A stretch of DNA of 5,136 nucleotides from Clostridia bacterium (GTDB lineage Bacteria > Bacillota > DSM-521 > Neomoorellales > Neomoorellaceae). A program made the position numbers and the translations under genes. The stretch spans positions 1-5,136 of the forward strand of contig JAAYGJ010000104.1 of NCBI GenBank assembly GCA_012727745.1. The letters are read 5' to 3'. Numbering within the stretch: position 1 is the stretch's first letter; each line of letters opens with the position of its first letter. This document shows, in pieces, positions 5,091 through 5,136 of this stretch. The notes beneath the pieces were generated by a model. It had not been told where the DNA came from and made no database searches. It was given only the letters and a program-made list of their open reading frames with translations.

Positions 5091-5136
5091 GGGGTGGGAA
5101 AGAAAGAACTTCTATTAACAAAATTATGCTTATGTC

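Overview
The window is a housekeeping segment of a low-to-moderate GC, Gram-positive-type genome. The evidence is a T-box leader, strong purine-rich ribosome binding sites, promoters of the vegetative -35/-10 type, a Bacillus/Clostridium-type SerRS, and the arrangement serS followed by tRNA-Ser. The proteins look most like those of thermophilic or acetogenic Clostridia (a Moorella-like lineage is my guess, which the sequence alone does not prove). Every gene lies on the minus strand, so transcription runs from high to low coordinates.

Layout in the direction of transcription: a promoter (5062-5090); a T-box riboswitch leader with Stem I, Stem II region, Stem III, antiterminator and intrinsic terminator (5040-4789); a 177-base spacer after the terminator; an alanine-glyoxylate/serine-pyruvate type class V aminotransferase (4611-3424); serA, D-3-phosphoglycerate dehydrogenase (3316-1736); a 92-base gap with a probable secondary promoter; serS, seryl-tRNA synthetase starting at TTG (1643-366); a 237-base gap holding a perfect 13-bp inverted repeat and a near-consensus promoter; tRNA-Ser(UGA) (128-38); and the 5' end of a second serine-type tRNA running off the window (26-1).

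Together the genes form a serine module: SerA makes 3-phosphohydroxypyruvate, the aminotransferase is the probable source of the amino group (as phosphoserine aminotransferase or as a serine/glycine transaminase), SerRS charges serine, and its tRNA substrates follow directly. The T-box ties the head of the cluster to tRNA charging.

The genes themselves are ordinary. The most notable point is the specificity of the T-box. Its specifier position reads GGC (glycine) rather than a serine codon, and its UGGN bulge reads UGGU, which pairs with an A discriminator. That fits neither the G discriminator of the tRNA-Ser in this window nor the U usual for bacterial tRNA-Gly. No mobile elements, CRISPR arrays or evidence of a new defence or mobile system were seen.
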